Part shown: positions 9,288-17,550 of the stretch, in pieces
Position numbering within the stretch: position 1 is the stretch's first letter
Layout: the number at the start of each line of letters is the position of its first letter
NCBI RefSeq assembly: GCF_018139645.1
Contig: NZ_JAGSPM010000014.1
Span: 1 to 64,000 of the forward strand
Direction of reading: 5' to 3'
DNA: 64,000 nucleotides
Source: Affinundibacterium baiyunense
GTDB taxonomy: Bacteria; Pseudomonadota; Gammaproteobacteria; Burkholderiales; Burkholderiaceae_D
Notes under the pieces: generated by a model
Seen by the model: the letters and a program-made list of their open reading frames with translations, nothing else
Database searches by the model: none
What the model was told of the DNA's origin: nothing
Program-made: the position numbers and the translations under genes

Positions 9288-9412
9288 TATTTAATGCGTC
9301 CAACCTAATTATTTTTATAAATCGGTTCAAATCATCTGCTATCTCTACATCGGAAGCCTATTAATTTTTTTTCAACTCCCCAAAATTTCTAATTGAGTTG
9401 AGTTGATGCAAA

Positions 9413-10630
9413 CTAATTCTTATGTGCTGTTACAAAAATTTTTGCATTTTGATCGAAATAGCCAATAGAAAAATCATGCCATAGAAACAAAACATGATCG
9501 GGCTTAAACTGATTTAAAGAAATATCCCGAACAGAACTTAATTCTGCAGGAGTGAGGGTTTTAATATTGTTGACAGAAATGTGCCAAATCTCACCAAAGT
9601 ACTCTGAAAACAATCCAGCAATTCCATTGCCAAATGAATCAGAAATAATCAAAAGTTTGGGGCCTTTGTTGTCACTATGTGTAAATCGGGATAGGTCTCC
9701 AATTTTCGCTGCTGAAGTGGAAAACTCAGGAAAACAAACTGATCCGCGACATTCTGTTATACCTGCTTTTTGATAATTTGGTTCACTGAAGTTATTTTCT
9801 AAACGAACGCCCGGCAAAAATCTTTGTATATCTGCGGGCTCTTTTTTCGGAGCAGTAGGCAAAGCGAGTATTGCTGATAAGTGAAAAAAGTCCGAAGCAA
9901 TAAGTTGTGCTACAGGTCTCGCCCCATCGCCGATCCAATGAAAATTTGCTTTCGTATAAAATTCATGCCGTGTCGCAATTTCCCTCATCTCTGATACTGG
10001 AGAAATAATTTTTCCTGCCAAAGAAGGATCCCTCTTAACTTGTTTAATGATTTCCGGAACTGGTGGTATCGCTCCAGTACACTGTTGCTGCAACCAATCC
10101 GGGAACTTGTCTTGGTAAACAACAGGTTTAGTCGGTACAACGGCAAAGTGGCTATTTGGAATCGTAGCCAACGCTAAATGCATAAATGCACTCAATGTAG
10201 TTGCCATATTCTGATAGTCATGAGGCTTAGTTCTACGACCACACAAAAAATGGATCATCGACAAGGGATCTTGCGCAATATGCGAATTAAAAAACAGGAA
10301 ATCATCCTTACCTGAAGTCAATTGTAGCGAATTCAGATCGCGAAAAATATTGAAATGTACTAAATTATTCCATTCAATCATCTCCATGCGAAGACCAAAA
10401 TGATCGTTTAAATAGAGATCCATTTTTCCTGGCCAAGACAAGCGATCCCGCAATGTTAATGGTGTTGGTGGAAGTAGTGCTAATTCACGATTTTCACTAT
10501 TTGATTTCTCGCTATTCGATATAAAAATATGAATGCCAGATGGAGTAACCAACAGAGCAAACCAAATAAAAATAAAAGCTAAAGACACAAACCTATTAAA
10601 ATTGGAGAGAGCATTTGCTAACTTGATCAT
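9413..10630 (-). CDS. AlgJ/AlgX-like SGNH-fold O-acetylation protein
   Basis: A 405-residue protein with an N-terminal membrane anchor (about 14-32), then a periplasmic domain. The segments WPGKMDLYLNDHFGLR and NFHWIGDGA, and a late ISDSFGNG, are those of the AlgJ/AlgX/DHHW family, which moves acyl groups onto exported polysaccharides (Ser and Asp/His act as catalytic residues). I place the start at 10630, where GAGGGGG precedes the ATG at good spacing, not at the longer 10687. It is 13 bases downstream of the MBOAT gene, its expected membrane partner. The polysaccharide substrate is unknown; no polysaccharide synthesis genes are adjacent. Confidence 0.75.
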   Translation of the reverse strand: MIKLANALSNFNRFVSLAFIFIWFALLVTPSGIHIFISNSEKSNSENRELALLPPTPLTLRDRLSWPGKMDLYLNDHFGLRMEMIEWNNLVHFNIFRDLNSLQLTSGKDDFLFFNSHIAQDPLSMIHFLCGRRTKPHDYQNMATTLSAFMHLALATIPNSHFAVVPTKPVVYQDKFPDWLQQQCTGAIPPVPEIIKQVKRDPSLAGKIISPVSEMREIATRHEFYTKANFHWIGDGARPVAQLIASDFFHLSAILALPTAPKKEPADIQRFLPGVRLENNFSEPNYQKAGITECRGSVCFPEFSTSAAKIGDLSRFTHSDNKGPKLLIISDSFGNGIAGLFSEYFGEIWHISVNNIKTLTPAELSSVRDISLNQFKPDHVLFLWHDFSIGYFDQNAKIFVTAHKN

Positions 10631-10643
10631 TTCTCGCCCCCTC

Positions 10644-12080
10644 TTAAAACCGAAAATAAATAAATGGATTGTACGCACCACTGGCAAGACTGACTGCAGA
10701 AAACGTAAAAATGGCTAGTAACCAAACACGCCGAACGATTCCAAAGAGCCAATCCATTCTTACCATTACACTGCGACGATATACTTGGACCAGATTTATT
10801 GCGATATTTTTAGCTGGCAGCGCGAGGAATATGCCAATGATTAATGCAGCGGTTGTCATACCATTCAAAAAACTACCGACTGGCGCTGCTGCAATGTGAA
10901 AACGGTTTAACCCAAACATCGCATACAAGAAGCTAGATGCTTGAGAAAATGAATCCGAGCGAAAAAAAACCCAGGCGATCATTACCACTATTAAGGTATA
11001 GCAATGACGCACAAGACTTGGCAGTCTTTTTAACAATGCCTCTCCCCCTGCTCGTTCAATGACCAGAAAAAATCCGTGGAAAAGTCCCCAAAAGACAAAG
11101 GTCCAACTCGCACCGTGCCACAATCCACACAAGAAGAAAACAATTAAAAGATTAAGATAAGTACGCCAAGGTGCAAGTCGATTGCCACCCAGTGGAATAT
11201 ATAGATAATCCCTAAACCAGCGAGATAAACTCAAATGCCAGCGTTGCCAAAACTCCGTTAAAGATCGTGAGAGATAGGGCAGGTTAAAATTTCTTGGGAA
11301 CGTAAAACCAAGCACCAATCCAAGTCCAATTGCCATGTTCGAATACCCGAAGAAATCAAAATAGATCTGTAAAGAATAACAAACGATACCTAGCCAGGCG
11401 ACGACAAAACTCAGATCATTTGAGGCCACTGCAAATATTTTGTCTGCTGGGAGTGCTAAGGTGTTGGCAATCAATACTTTTTGAGCCAAACCGACAATGA
11501 AAATTTGAACTCCTAAATCGACCCGACTCCAAGTATGATTGCGTTGATGTAACTGTCGAGCCACTGTCGAAAAACGAATAATTGGTCCAGCAATCAACTG
11601 AGGAAACATCGTAATATAGGTGGAAAGCGCAAAAACATTTTTCTCGCACTTAGTCTTTTCTCGATAAACGTCCACTAAGTACGAAATGGCATGAAAGGTA
11701 AAAAAGGAAATGCCTAAAGGCAATGTGATTTTCTCAAACTCAGGCACCGAAAAATTTGCACTCATAAAGACGTTGCCAATTCCGTCCATTAAAAAATTAA
11801 AATACTTGAAGTAAGTCAATCCAAGCAAATTAACCACAATGCCAAGAATCAAAGCTGGCTTACCACTACGCCCGCGGCTCTTTGCCTCACCGATTGCCAA
11901 TCCAAATCCATAGTTAAGCAAAATAGAAATCACCAACAAATCAAGATTTTGTGGCTCCCCCCACGCATAAAATATGAGACTTGCAATCAATAAAGTGGTA
12001 TTTCGAAACGGCAATGCGAAATATATGATGAGGAAAAGAGGCAAAAAATAAAAAAGAAAAGTAACTGTGCTAAAAATCAT
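10644..12080 (-). CDS. MBOAT family membrane O-acyltransferase (AlgI-like)
   Basis: A polytopic membrane protein of 478 residues, with about 10-12 spans. It contains the MBOAT signatures EFWQRWHLSLSRWFRDYLY and PLGGNR, and the catalytic histidine in GLWHGASWTF near residue 324. Members related to AlgI and DltB pass acyl groups across the membrane to a periplasmic acceptor enzyme; here the partner is the AlgJ-like product next door. The pair sits between trpC and a displaced trpC tail and is more A/T-rich than the trp genes, in keeping with acquired DNA. The specific acyl group and acceptor are unknown. Confidence 0.85.
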   Translation of the reverse strand: MIFSTVTFLFYFLPLFLIIYFALPFRNTTLLIASLIFYAWGEPQNLDLLVISILLNYGFGLAIGEAKSRGRSGKPALILGIVVNLLGLTYFKYFNFLMDGIGNVFMSANFSVPEFEKITLPLGISFFTFHAISYLVDVYREKTKCEKNVFALSTYITMFPQLIAGPIIRFSTVARQLHQRNHTWSRVDLGVQIFIVGLAQKVLIANTLALPADKIFAVASNDLSFVVAWLGIVCYSLQIYFDFFGYSNMAIGLGLVLGFTFPRNFNLPYLSRSLTEFWQRWHLSLSRWFRDYLYIPLGGNRLAPWRTYLNLLIVFFLCGLWHGASWTFVFWGLFHGFFLVIERAGGEALLKRLPSLVRHCYTLIVVMIAWVFFRSDSFSQASSFLYAMFGLNRFHIAAAPVGSFLNGMTTAALIIGIFLALPAKNIAINLVQVYRRSVMVRMDWLFGIVRRVWLLAIFTFSAVSLASGAYNPFIYFRF

Positions 12081-12261
12081 TGTTTGCGAAGGTCGTCGAT
12101 TTTTTTAATCTTAGACTTGATTTTGAAATAAAGGGCTTAATGTATCAGATTAACAAAGACGGCTAATAAATATTGCTAACATTGAACAATATTGCATTGT
12201 ATTTAATTCAAAAAAATTGAGTGCAAACAAACAAAAATATCAAAAGACACATATTAAAGCT
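12081..12261. other. A/T-rich intergenic region upstream of the MBOAT gene
   Basis: About 180 very A/T-rich bases that must hold the promoter of the MBOAT gene. One interrupted inverted repeat is seen: AATATTG at 12169-12175 and CAATATT at 12187-12193, 11 bases apart, which could be an operator. I could not pick a convincing -35/-10 pair. Confidence 0.4.
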
Positions 12262-12414
12262 CACGCATTCCCGATGGCAAACTTGTGATTGCGGAATCCG
12301 GCATTATGAACAAGACTGATGTGCAACGTATGCTTGAGTTTTTTGGTGGGTGAAGCTTTTATGCGGGCCGATGAACCAGGGGTAGAACTCGATAAACTCT
12401 TTTTCAGCGAATAA
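12262..12414 (+). pseudogene. trpC: Displaced 3' remnant of trpC
   Basis: Translating from 12264 gives [20 protein letters not shown] and QRMLE, then, after a frameshift and a loss of about six codons, [19 protein letters not shown] and LFFSE followed by TAA at 12412. This parallels the end of the intact TrpC ([15 protein letters not shown] ... [20 protein letters not shown]). Homology starts abruptly at 12262, equal to position 9057 of trpC. The copies have diverged strongly at DNA level; the longest exact run noticed is 14 bases (12352-12365). It is a dead gene end, in the same orientation as trpC, on the far side of the O-acylation pair. Confidence 0.85.
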
Positions 12415-12504
12415 AAAAGGCTTATCGATTAAATTAAGGCTCAGTTGGCATCTTGTTCCACAAGCTTGTCCAGCTGCATCCTGCACAAAACATGTAAATA
12501 GAAA

Positions 12505-13848
12505 CTACTTCTTGAGAGGCTCACGGACAAGTCGAATTAGCGTTTCCCGAGGTACATCATATTTTGCAAGTTCGGCACGTAATGATTTAAATTCTCCGAC
12601 TTTCATTTGCGTGCGTATCAGGCCAAACCAGTTGAGCTCGGTTGTACATGCTTGTCTTACACCTTCATGAGAAGCTAGTGCGGCTTTGCTACGCCGATCT
12701 CGATCAATCATCATCCCTCTAATCGCGTCAAACTCATCAAACATGGCCTGAATTTTCGATTTATCCCATCCCAAGTTCTCACCGATTCTTCTAGCGATCC
12801 CATGATCAATTAGAAAGCTATTTTCACGTTGCAATTTACCTGCAATTTGTTCACACATGTAACGACGATTTGCGTCATTCAGAGCAGCGCCTTTGCATGC
12901 ATTTACAATAGGTGAATACGCTGGCAGTGGAGAATTTCCCCAATAAAGCGTCACCAAGTTTTCTATACTTGTACGTGTTACATAATCGTATCGAGTTAGT
13001 TCGTCTTCTGGCAAATTACTCAGAATGTCAAATTGCGCATCAAAACGATTTACCTGGGAAATTCGATACAAAGCATTCTCAATTGCGCTTAGATTTTTCC
13101 CGCTTGCAGCACCCAGTTGCTCTAAGGTTCGCATCCATGCGATGCCGTTATCGGGATCAAGGTGCGCCCATTGTGCCGCACTAATCTGCGCACAAAAATC
13201 AATCGTCATATCAGACCAAGCATTACAAGCATTAAATGCCATTCCATAGACGATGGGATCAGAAGAATAAATCGCCATTTTTGCTATGAAGGCAAGCTCA
13301 GAGCGAACAGCATTGTTACTTAACTTGAGCATTTGAAGTTCACATTCACGACTAGATTCACAACTAGCGTGCGTGTTAAAAAAATTTTGTCTAAAATCCT
13401 CGTACTTTTTAGTTGCCCACAAACTGAGCGCAGCAGCGCGCCGACGTGGGTCACTATCGTTTGCCCACCGTTGAAGAATCAGCGTAATATCAGGATCAGC
13501 GCGCTTCAAACTCTGCTGAATTTGTCTAGTTAATTGCTCGTATGAGACTCGATCATTTGAATTGCTTAGTAACTCTTCACAAAGTTCCGAAGCATCATTG
13601 ATTTTTTTAGAGGCGGAAACGACCTCGGATGAGCCAATTGGAAGGGTACTTTTCTCGTTCTTGAACTTAGTAGGTATATCGATCTATTGCTGACTTCCGT
13701 ACAAATTACTTGTTTTCAAGATCGCGGGTGCGGTATGGCTATTTTTAGTTTGACCATGGAAAAAAATTCCATAGAAAAGCAAGACGACTAGCAATACAAG
13801 TATTATTTTTTTGTAGTTTGATTTCAACAGAACAAGTCTCAAGCGCAT
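12505..13848 (-). pseudogene. Unknown membrane-anchored protein gene interrupted by one amber codon
   Basis: A 448-codon frame opens with ATG at 13848, encodes a basic start and a hydrophobic anchor (about residues 14-33, KKIILVLLVVLLFYGIFF), meets a single in-frame TAG at 13684-13686 (codon 55), then stays open to 12505. After the stop no in-frame ATG occurs for a long way; a TTG at 13509 would give a 334-residue product without the anchor. The long part is helical, rich in Asp/Asn/Arg, with several Cys pairs, and I do not recognise it. Either a recent nonsense mutation, a sequencing error, or readthrough. The ATG lies directly in the T-run of the metF terminator, so its own promoter is unclear. 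Confidence 0.65.
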
Positions 13849-13880
13849 AAAAAAACCACGACAATATGAATTGCCGTGGT
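13849..13880 (-). terminator. Intrinsic terminator of metF
   Basis: In the minus-strand transcript, ACCACGGCAAT pairs with ATTGTCGTGGT (one G-U pair) around a 4-base loop, followed by seven U. It lies 40 bases past the metF stop codon and ends the ahcY-metF transcript. Confidence 0.85.
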
Positions 13881-13919
13881 CACAGTGTACTTGAAACTAC
13901 TGGATTGACTTGCTATTTT

Positions 13920-14747
13920 TTATACTAAGCGCTGCCAAATCGCGGTAGTTGCTGCCGCCTGATTCAAAGAATAGAAATGCAAACCCGGAGCGCCTCCAGC
14001 CAACAAGCGTTCACACATCTGCGTCACCACATCTAAACCGAAAGCTTTAATCGATGCACTGTCGTCGCCATAACTTGCCAACTTCAGACGCACCCAACGT
14101 GGAATTTCTGCGCCACACATTTCTGAAAAACGCATCAGTTGACTACTATTGGTGATCGGCATAATACCTGCGACGATAGGCACATTCACACCGGCTTTTT
14201 GCGCATTATCAACGAATTGAAAATACGCATCTGCGTTATAAAAATACTGTGTGATCGCAGCATTCGCTCCTGCTTGCACTTTGCGCACAAAGTTCTGCAA
14301 ATCGTCTTGCGGTGATTTGGCCTGTGGGTGCATTTCTGGATAAGCAGCCACTTCGATGTGGAACCAGTCGCCTGTTTCGGCGCGAATAAATTCAACCAAT
14401 TCATTCGCATAACGGAACTCGCCGCCCATACCGTAACCACTCGGCAAATCGCCACGGAGTGCGACTAAACGATGAATATCTTGCTCTTGATAGGTTTTGA
14501 GAATCTGACGAATCGAGTCGCGTGTACCACCGACACATGAGAGATGTGGGGCAGCATCAAAGCCTTCTTTACGGATTTCAACAACCGTATCTAAAGTGCC
14601 TTGTTGCGTTGTGCCACCTGCACCAAAGGTCACGGAAAAATATTTCGGATTCAGCTCTGCCAACTTGGCACGTGTCACCCGTAATTTCTCTGTGCCCTCT
14701 TCCGTCTTGGGCGGAAAGAATTCAATACTAAAATTATGTGGATTCAT
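13920..14747 (-). CDS. metF: Methylenetetrahydrofolate reductase
   Basis: FAD enzyme that reduces 5,10-methylene-THF to 5-methyl-THF, the methyl donor for methionine synthesis. The 275-residue barrel shows SIEFFPPKTEEG at the N-terminus (catalytic Glu in EFFPP), SVTFGAGG, LVALRGDLPSG and the ITQYFYNADAYF block. Its first 14 bases overlap the end of the holin-like gene, so translation is probably coupled. With ahcY upstream it forms a methyl-cycle unit downstream of the SAH riboswitch. Confidence 0.96.
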   Translation of the reverse strand: MNPHNFSIEFFPPKTEEGTEKLRVTRAKLAELNPKYFSVTFGAGGTTQQGTLDTVVEIRKEGFDAAPHLSCVGGTRDSIRQILKTYQEQDIHRLVALRGDLPSGYGMGGEFRYANELVEFIRAETGDWFHIEVAAYPEMHPQAKSPQDDLQNFVRKVQAGANAAITQYFYNADAYFQFVDNAQKAGVNVPIVAGIMPITNSSQLMRFSEMCGAEIPRWVRLKLASYGDDSASIKAFGLDVVTQMCERLLAGGAPGLHFYSLNQAAATTAIWQRLV

Positions 14748-15087
14748 TTTTTTGTAGAAGTAAGGTGGAGAGCGTCCATGAGATCACGCTGTATAACAAA
14801 GCGCCAAAAACCGCTGACCAAAAACCAGCCACATGAAAACCATCAAACATGCTGGCTACCGCCCAAAACATCAGTCCATTAAGTACCAAAATAAACAGTC
14901 CCAAACTAAAGACTGTCACTGGCAAAGTCAGGATTAATAAGACAGGGCGGATCACGGTGTTTACAAAACCTAAAACTACCGCGACTAATAGCGCAGTTGT
15001 GAAACTATCTATCGTGATGGAACTGAGTAAATACGGCAGGGCTAATAATGCCAACGCGTTGATCAACCAGGTAGCGAGTAAACGCAT
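14734..15087 (-). CDS. Phage holin family 4 / YvlD-like membrane protein
   Basis: A 117-residue protein with four predicted membrane spans, including ALLALPYLL, AVVLGFVNTVIRPVLLIL and LGLFILVLNGLMFWAVASM. The conserved N-x-x-I-R-P-V segment marks the YvlD/COG1950 family, called phage holin family 4_2 although no phage context exists here. AAGGAGA lies just before the ATG at 15087, so I reject the longer frame starting at 15195, whose extra part is repeat sequence. It sits between ahcY and metF. Function unknown. Confidence 0.85.
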   Translation of the reverse strand: MRLLATWLINALALLALPYLLSSITIDSFTTALLVAVVLGFVNTVIRPVLLILTLPVTVFSLGLFILVLNGLMFWAVASMFDGFHVAGFWSAVFGALLYSVISWTLSTLLLQKNEST

Positions 15088-15106
15088 GGATTCTCCTTTG
15101 GTTTGG

Positions 15107-15148
15107 CTCCCTTCTCCCGCAAGCGGGAGAAGGGTCGGGGATGAGGGT
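15107..15148 (-). repeat. Palindromic intergenic repeat, copy 1
   Basis: A GC-rich palindrome CTTCTCCCGC/GCGGGAGAAG with the flank GGGTCGGGGATGAGGG. Read on the minus strand this is the common CCCTCATCCCCGACCCT-type repeat seen between genes in many proteobacteria. A second copy lies in opposite orientation 80 bases away. Confidence 0.7.
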
Positions 15149-15227
15149 GTTTGACGAGCTAATCTCACTAAACTGGTACTCAAAACATTTTCCAAACATG
15201 CTGAAATTTCTCAGCAAAGCTGAATGT

Positions 15228-15267
15228 CCCTCACCCCAACCCTCTCCCGCTTACGGGAGGGGGAGCT
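15228..15267 (+). repeat. Palindromic intergenic repeat, copy 2
   Basis: CCCTCACCCCAACCCTCTCC followed by CGCTTACGGGAGGGGGAGC: the same flank-plus-palindrome unit as copy 1, inverted relative to it. The two copies could fold into a large stem in the ahcY-holin intergenic RNA. Confidence 0.7.
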
Positions 15268-15272
15268 TTGAA

Positions 15273-15291
15273 GCCCAAATTGAATTTGGGC
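15273..15291 (-). terminator. Small hairpin after ahcY
   Basis: A perfect 8-bp stem GCCCAAAT/ATTTGGGC with a 3-base loop, 10 bases beyond the ahcY stop. There is no proper T-run on either side, so it may only pause or stabilise the transcript on its way to the holin-like gene and metF. Confidence 0.4.
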
Positions 15292-15300
15292 CATCCTTTA

Positions 15301-16707
15301 TTAATATCTATAATGTTCAGGCTTATACGGACCTTCTTTTTTCACGCCAATATAGCTCGCTTGTTCATCCGTCAAAACGCTCAATTGTGCATTGAGTTTT
15401 TTCAATTGCAAACGTGCGACTTTTTCATCGAGGTGTTTCGGCAAAGTGTAAACACCAACTGGATATTTATCGGTATTGCAGAACAATTCGATTTGCGCGA
15501 TGGTTTGATTCGCGAAAGAAGAACTCATCACATACGATGGATGTCCAGTACCGCAACCAAGATTGACCAAACGACCTTCCGCCAACAAAATAATACGGCG
15601 ACCGCTTGGGAAAATCACATGATCCACTTGTGGTTTAATGTTTTCCCACTTGTATTGCTTGAGCGAAGCAACGTCGATTTCATTATCGAAGTGACCGATG
15701 TTACAAACAATGGCTTGATCTTTCATCTTCAACATGTGTTCGTGTGAAATCACATGGTAGTTCCCGGTGGTCGTCACGAAAATATCACCATGTTCACAAG
15801 CGTAATCCATAGTCACGACGCGATAACCTTCCATCGCTGCTTGCAAGGCGCAGATAGGATCGATTTCTGTAACCCACACTTGTGCAGATAATGCACGCAT
15901 CGCTTGCGCTGAACCTTTACCTACATCACCATAACCAGCGATCACAGCAACTTTACCAGCGATCATGACGTCGGTTGCGCGCTTGATGCCATCGACTAAA
16001 GATTCGCGGCAACCATACAAGTTATCGAACTTGGATTTAGTAACGGAATCGTTGACATTGATTGCTGGGAAGGCAAGCTTGCCTTCTTTGTGCATCTGAT
16101 ACAAACGATGCACGCCTGTCGTGGTTTCCTCCGTCACGCCTTTGATTGCTGCCAAACGTTTGGAATACCAAGTAGCATCAATCGCCAAATGTTTTTTGAT
16201 GGAATTGAACAAGCAAGTTTCTTCTTCTGAACCTGGGTTATTCAATACGGAGATATCGGATTCTGCACGGGTACCGAGGTGCAACAACAAAGTTGCATCG
16301 CCGCCGTCATCCAAAATCATATTGGAGTAGCCGCCATCTTTCCAGTCGAAAATGCGGTGTGTGAATTCCCAGTATTCATCCAAGTTCTCGCCTTTGAATG
16401 CAAACACCGGCGTGCCGCCAGCAGCGATCGCCGCAGCAGCGTGATCTTGGGTTGAGTAGATATTGCAAGATGCCCAGCGTACTTGCGCGCCGAGTGCGTT
16501 CAAGGTTTCGATCAGCACCGCGGTTTGAATGGTCATGTGCAATGAGCCAGTGATACGCGCGCCTTTCAAAGGTTGGCTAGCAGCGAATTCTTCACGAATC
16601 GCCATCAAGCCTGGCATTTCTGTTTCTGCGATTTGAATTTCTTTGCGACCCCAGTCGGCCAAACTTAAGTCAGCAACGTGAAAATCTTGTGTGGTTTGGG
16701 ATGTCAT
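15301..16707 (-). CDS. ahcY: Adenosylhomocysteinase (S-adenosyl-L-homocysteine hydrolase)
   Basis: Hydrolyses S-adenosylhomocysteine to adenosine and homocysteine, removing the inhibitory product of methylations. The NAD-binding loop [14 protein letters not shown] lies near 255-268, and the C-terminus ends in KPEHYRY, the conserved tail that completes the cofactor site of a neighbouring subunit. Length 468 fits the family. An SAH riboswitch precedes it (16761-16885). A small hairpin (16714-16727) lies between a GGAGG (16727-16731) and the ATG. Confidence 0.97.
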   Translation of the reverse strand: MTSQTTQDFHVADLSLADWGRKEIQIAETEMPGLMAIREEFAASQPLKGARITGSLHMTIQTAVLIETLNALGAQVRWASCNIYSTQDHAAAAIAAGGTPVFAFKGENLDEYWEFTHRIFDWKDGGYSNMILDDGGDATLLLHLGTRAESDISVLNNPGSEEETCLFNSIKKHLAIDATWYSKRLAAIKGVTEETTTGVHRLYQMHKEGKLAFPAINVNDSVTKSKFDNLYGCRESLVDGIKRATDVMIAGKVAVIAGYGDVGKGSAQAMRALSAQVWVTEIDPICALQAAMEGYRVVTMDYACEHGDIFVTTTGNYHVISHEHMLKMKDQAIVCNIGHFDNEIDVASLKQYKWENIKPQVDHVIFPSGRRIILLAEGRLVNLGCGTGHPSYVMSSSFANQTIAQIELFCNTDKYPVGVYTLPKHLDEKVARLQLKKLNAQLSVLTDEQASYIGVKKEGPYKPEHYRY

Positions 16708-16713
16708 GATGGT

Positions 16714-16731
16714 GGCGTTCTCACGCCCTCC
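16714..16731 (-). promoter_or_regulatory. Ribosome binding site followed by a hairpin before ahcY
   Basis: GGAGG (16731-16727 on the minus strand) lies 19 bases from the ATG, too far for normal use. The gap contains GGCGT-GAGA-ACGCC, a perfect 5-bp hairpin whose first base overlaps the GGAGG. Folding of the hairpin would bring the ribosome binding site close to the ATG. A GTG inside the hairpin opens a 6-codon frame ending in TGA that overlaps the ahcY ATG. Confidence 0.5.
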
Positions 16732-16760
16732 TTTCTAAAAATGATCAAGAAAAAAGATAC

Positions 16761-16887
16761 GTGAGCGCGGTTGCTGTGAGCTTACTGAATATCAATACTG
16801 AATGCAGTGAACTCGTCTGATCCAAGCCTGGCAGTTTGATTTGATCGTAGATCACTTATCGAAACTTGTCGCAGCGCTCCTTGGAGA
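16761..16887 (-). promoter_or_regulatory. SAH riboswitch upstream of ahcY
   Basis: Read on the minus strand: TCCAAGGAGCGCTGCGAC near the 5' end, then TGCCAGGCTTGGATCA, and finally GCAACCGCGCTCACG. TCCAAG pairs with CTTGGA (P1), and GAGCGC can pair with GCGCTC near the 3' end (the pseudoknot). These are the conserved parts of the S-adenosylhomocysteine riboswitch as I recall them, and it sits before ahcY as the known class does in betaproteobacteria. High SAH is expected to raise expression of the hydrolase and probably of the downstream genes up to metF. Confidence 0.88.
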
Positions 16888-16893
16888 ACATGA

Positions 16894-16899
16894 AGTATA
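16894..16899 (-). promoter_or_regulatory. -10 element of the ahcY promoter
   Basis: TATACT on the minus strand, 9 bases before the riboswitch P1 stem, so transcription would begin just ahead of the aptamer. No good -35 element is visible at the expected distance (TCACAA at 16922-16917), so an activator may be needed. The remaining bases to 16998 hold nothing else recognisable. Confidence 0.5.
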
Positions 16900-16998
16900 A
16901 CGCAAAATAGGCGCTTTTGTGATCACTCAAAAAAATTTATGCTCAAAATTTAAGCAACCACTTAAGCAAAAACACATGAGAAGATTTTAATTAGGCCA

Positions 16999-17541
16999 TT
17001 AATGCCCAGCAAAATCACATACTTTAAATAAAGACAAACCACTCTCTTGAATCAATTTTGATCCACCCAATTCAGGTAAATCCACGATGACTGCGCCCTC
17101 AACAACGGTCGCACCAAGACGCTCAAGTAGTTTTTTACCAGCCATCATCGTACCGCCGGTAGCGATCAAATCATCGATGAGTAAGACACGATCGCCCGCT
17201 TTACAAGCATCGGTATGTAGCTCAACGGTTGCGCTGCCATACTCCAACTCGTAGCTTTCAGAAACGGTGGTAAAAGGCAACTTACCTTTCTTACGAATCG
17301 GGACAAAACCAATGTTTAATTCATACGCAACCACCGAACCGAGAATAAATCCACGCGCATCCATACCCGCCACTAAATCCAGCTTCGCATCCGCATAGCG
17401 CGCTAAAAAAATATCAATCAAGACACGGAAGATTTTTGGATCTTGCAATAAGGTGGTGATATCGCGAAACTGCACGCCCGCTTGTGGCCAATCGGGTACG
17501 GTACGGATATGTTGTTTGATAAATTCGCTGGGATTAACCAT
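16999..17541 (-). CDS. apt: Adenine phosphoribosyltransferase
   Basis: Salvages adenine to AMP with PRPP. The PRPP-binding signature [11 protein letters not shown] is at 121-131, and the family N-terminal [17 protein letters not shown] is present. Length 180 is usual. It starts 9 bases after the stop of the CPA2 antiporter gene and is probably co-transcribed with it. Adenine arises from the adenosine released by AhcY, so a position next to ahcY is sensible. Confidence 0.95.
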   Translation of the reverse strand: MVNPSEFIKQHIRTVPDWPQAGVQFRDITTLLQDPKIFRVLIDIFLARYADAKLDLVAGMDARGFILGSVVAYELNIGFVPIRKKGKLPFTTVSESYELEYGSATVELHTDACKAGDRVLLIDDLIATGGTMMAGKKLLERLGATVVEGAVIVDLPELGGSKLIQESGLSLFKVCDFAGH

Positions 17542-17550
17542 CTGTTTTTC

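Noticed and set aside
12304-12486. Short minus-strand frame over the trpC remnant
   Set aside because: It is antisense to clear TrpC homology and has no ribosome binding site or recognisable features.
14734-15195. Holin-like protein as a sign of prophage
   Set aside because: No phage genes are nearby; the family name is historical and the gene is a regular neighbour of metF.
15005-15217. Small frames through the palindromic repeats near 15.1 kb
   Set aside because: They are translations of GC-rich intergenic repeats and overlap the real holin-like gene in other frames.
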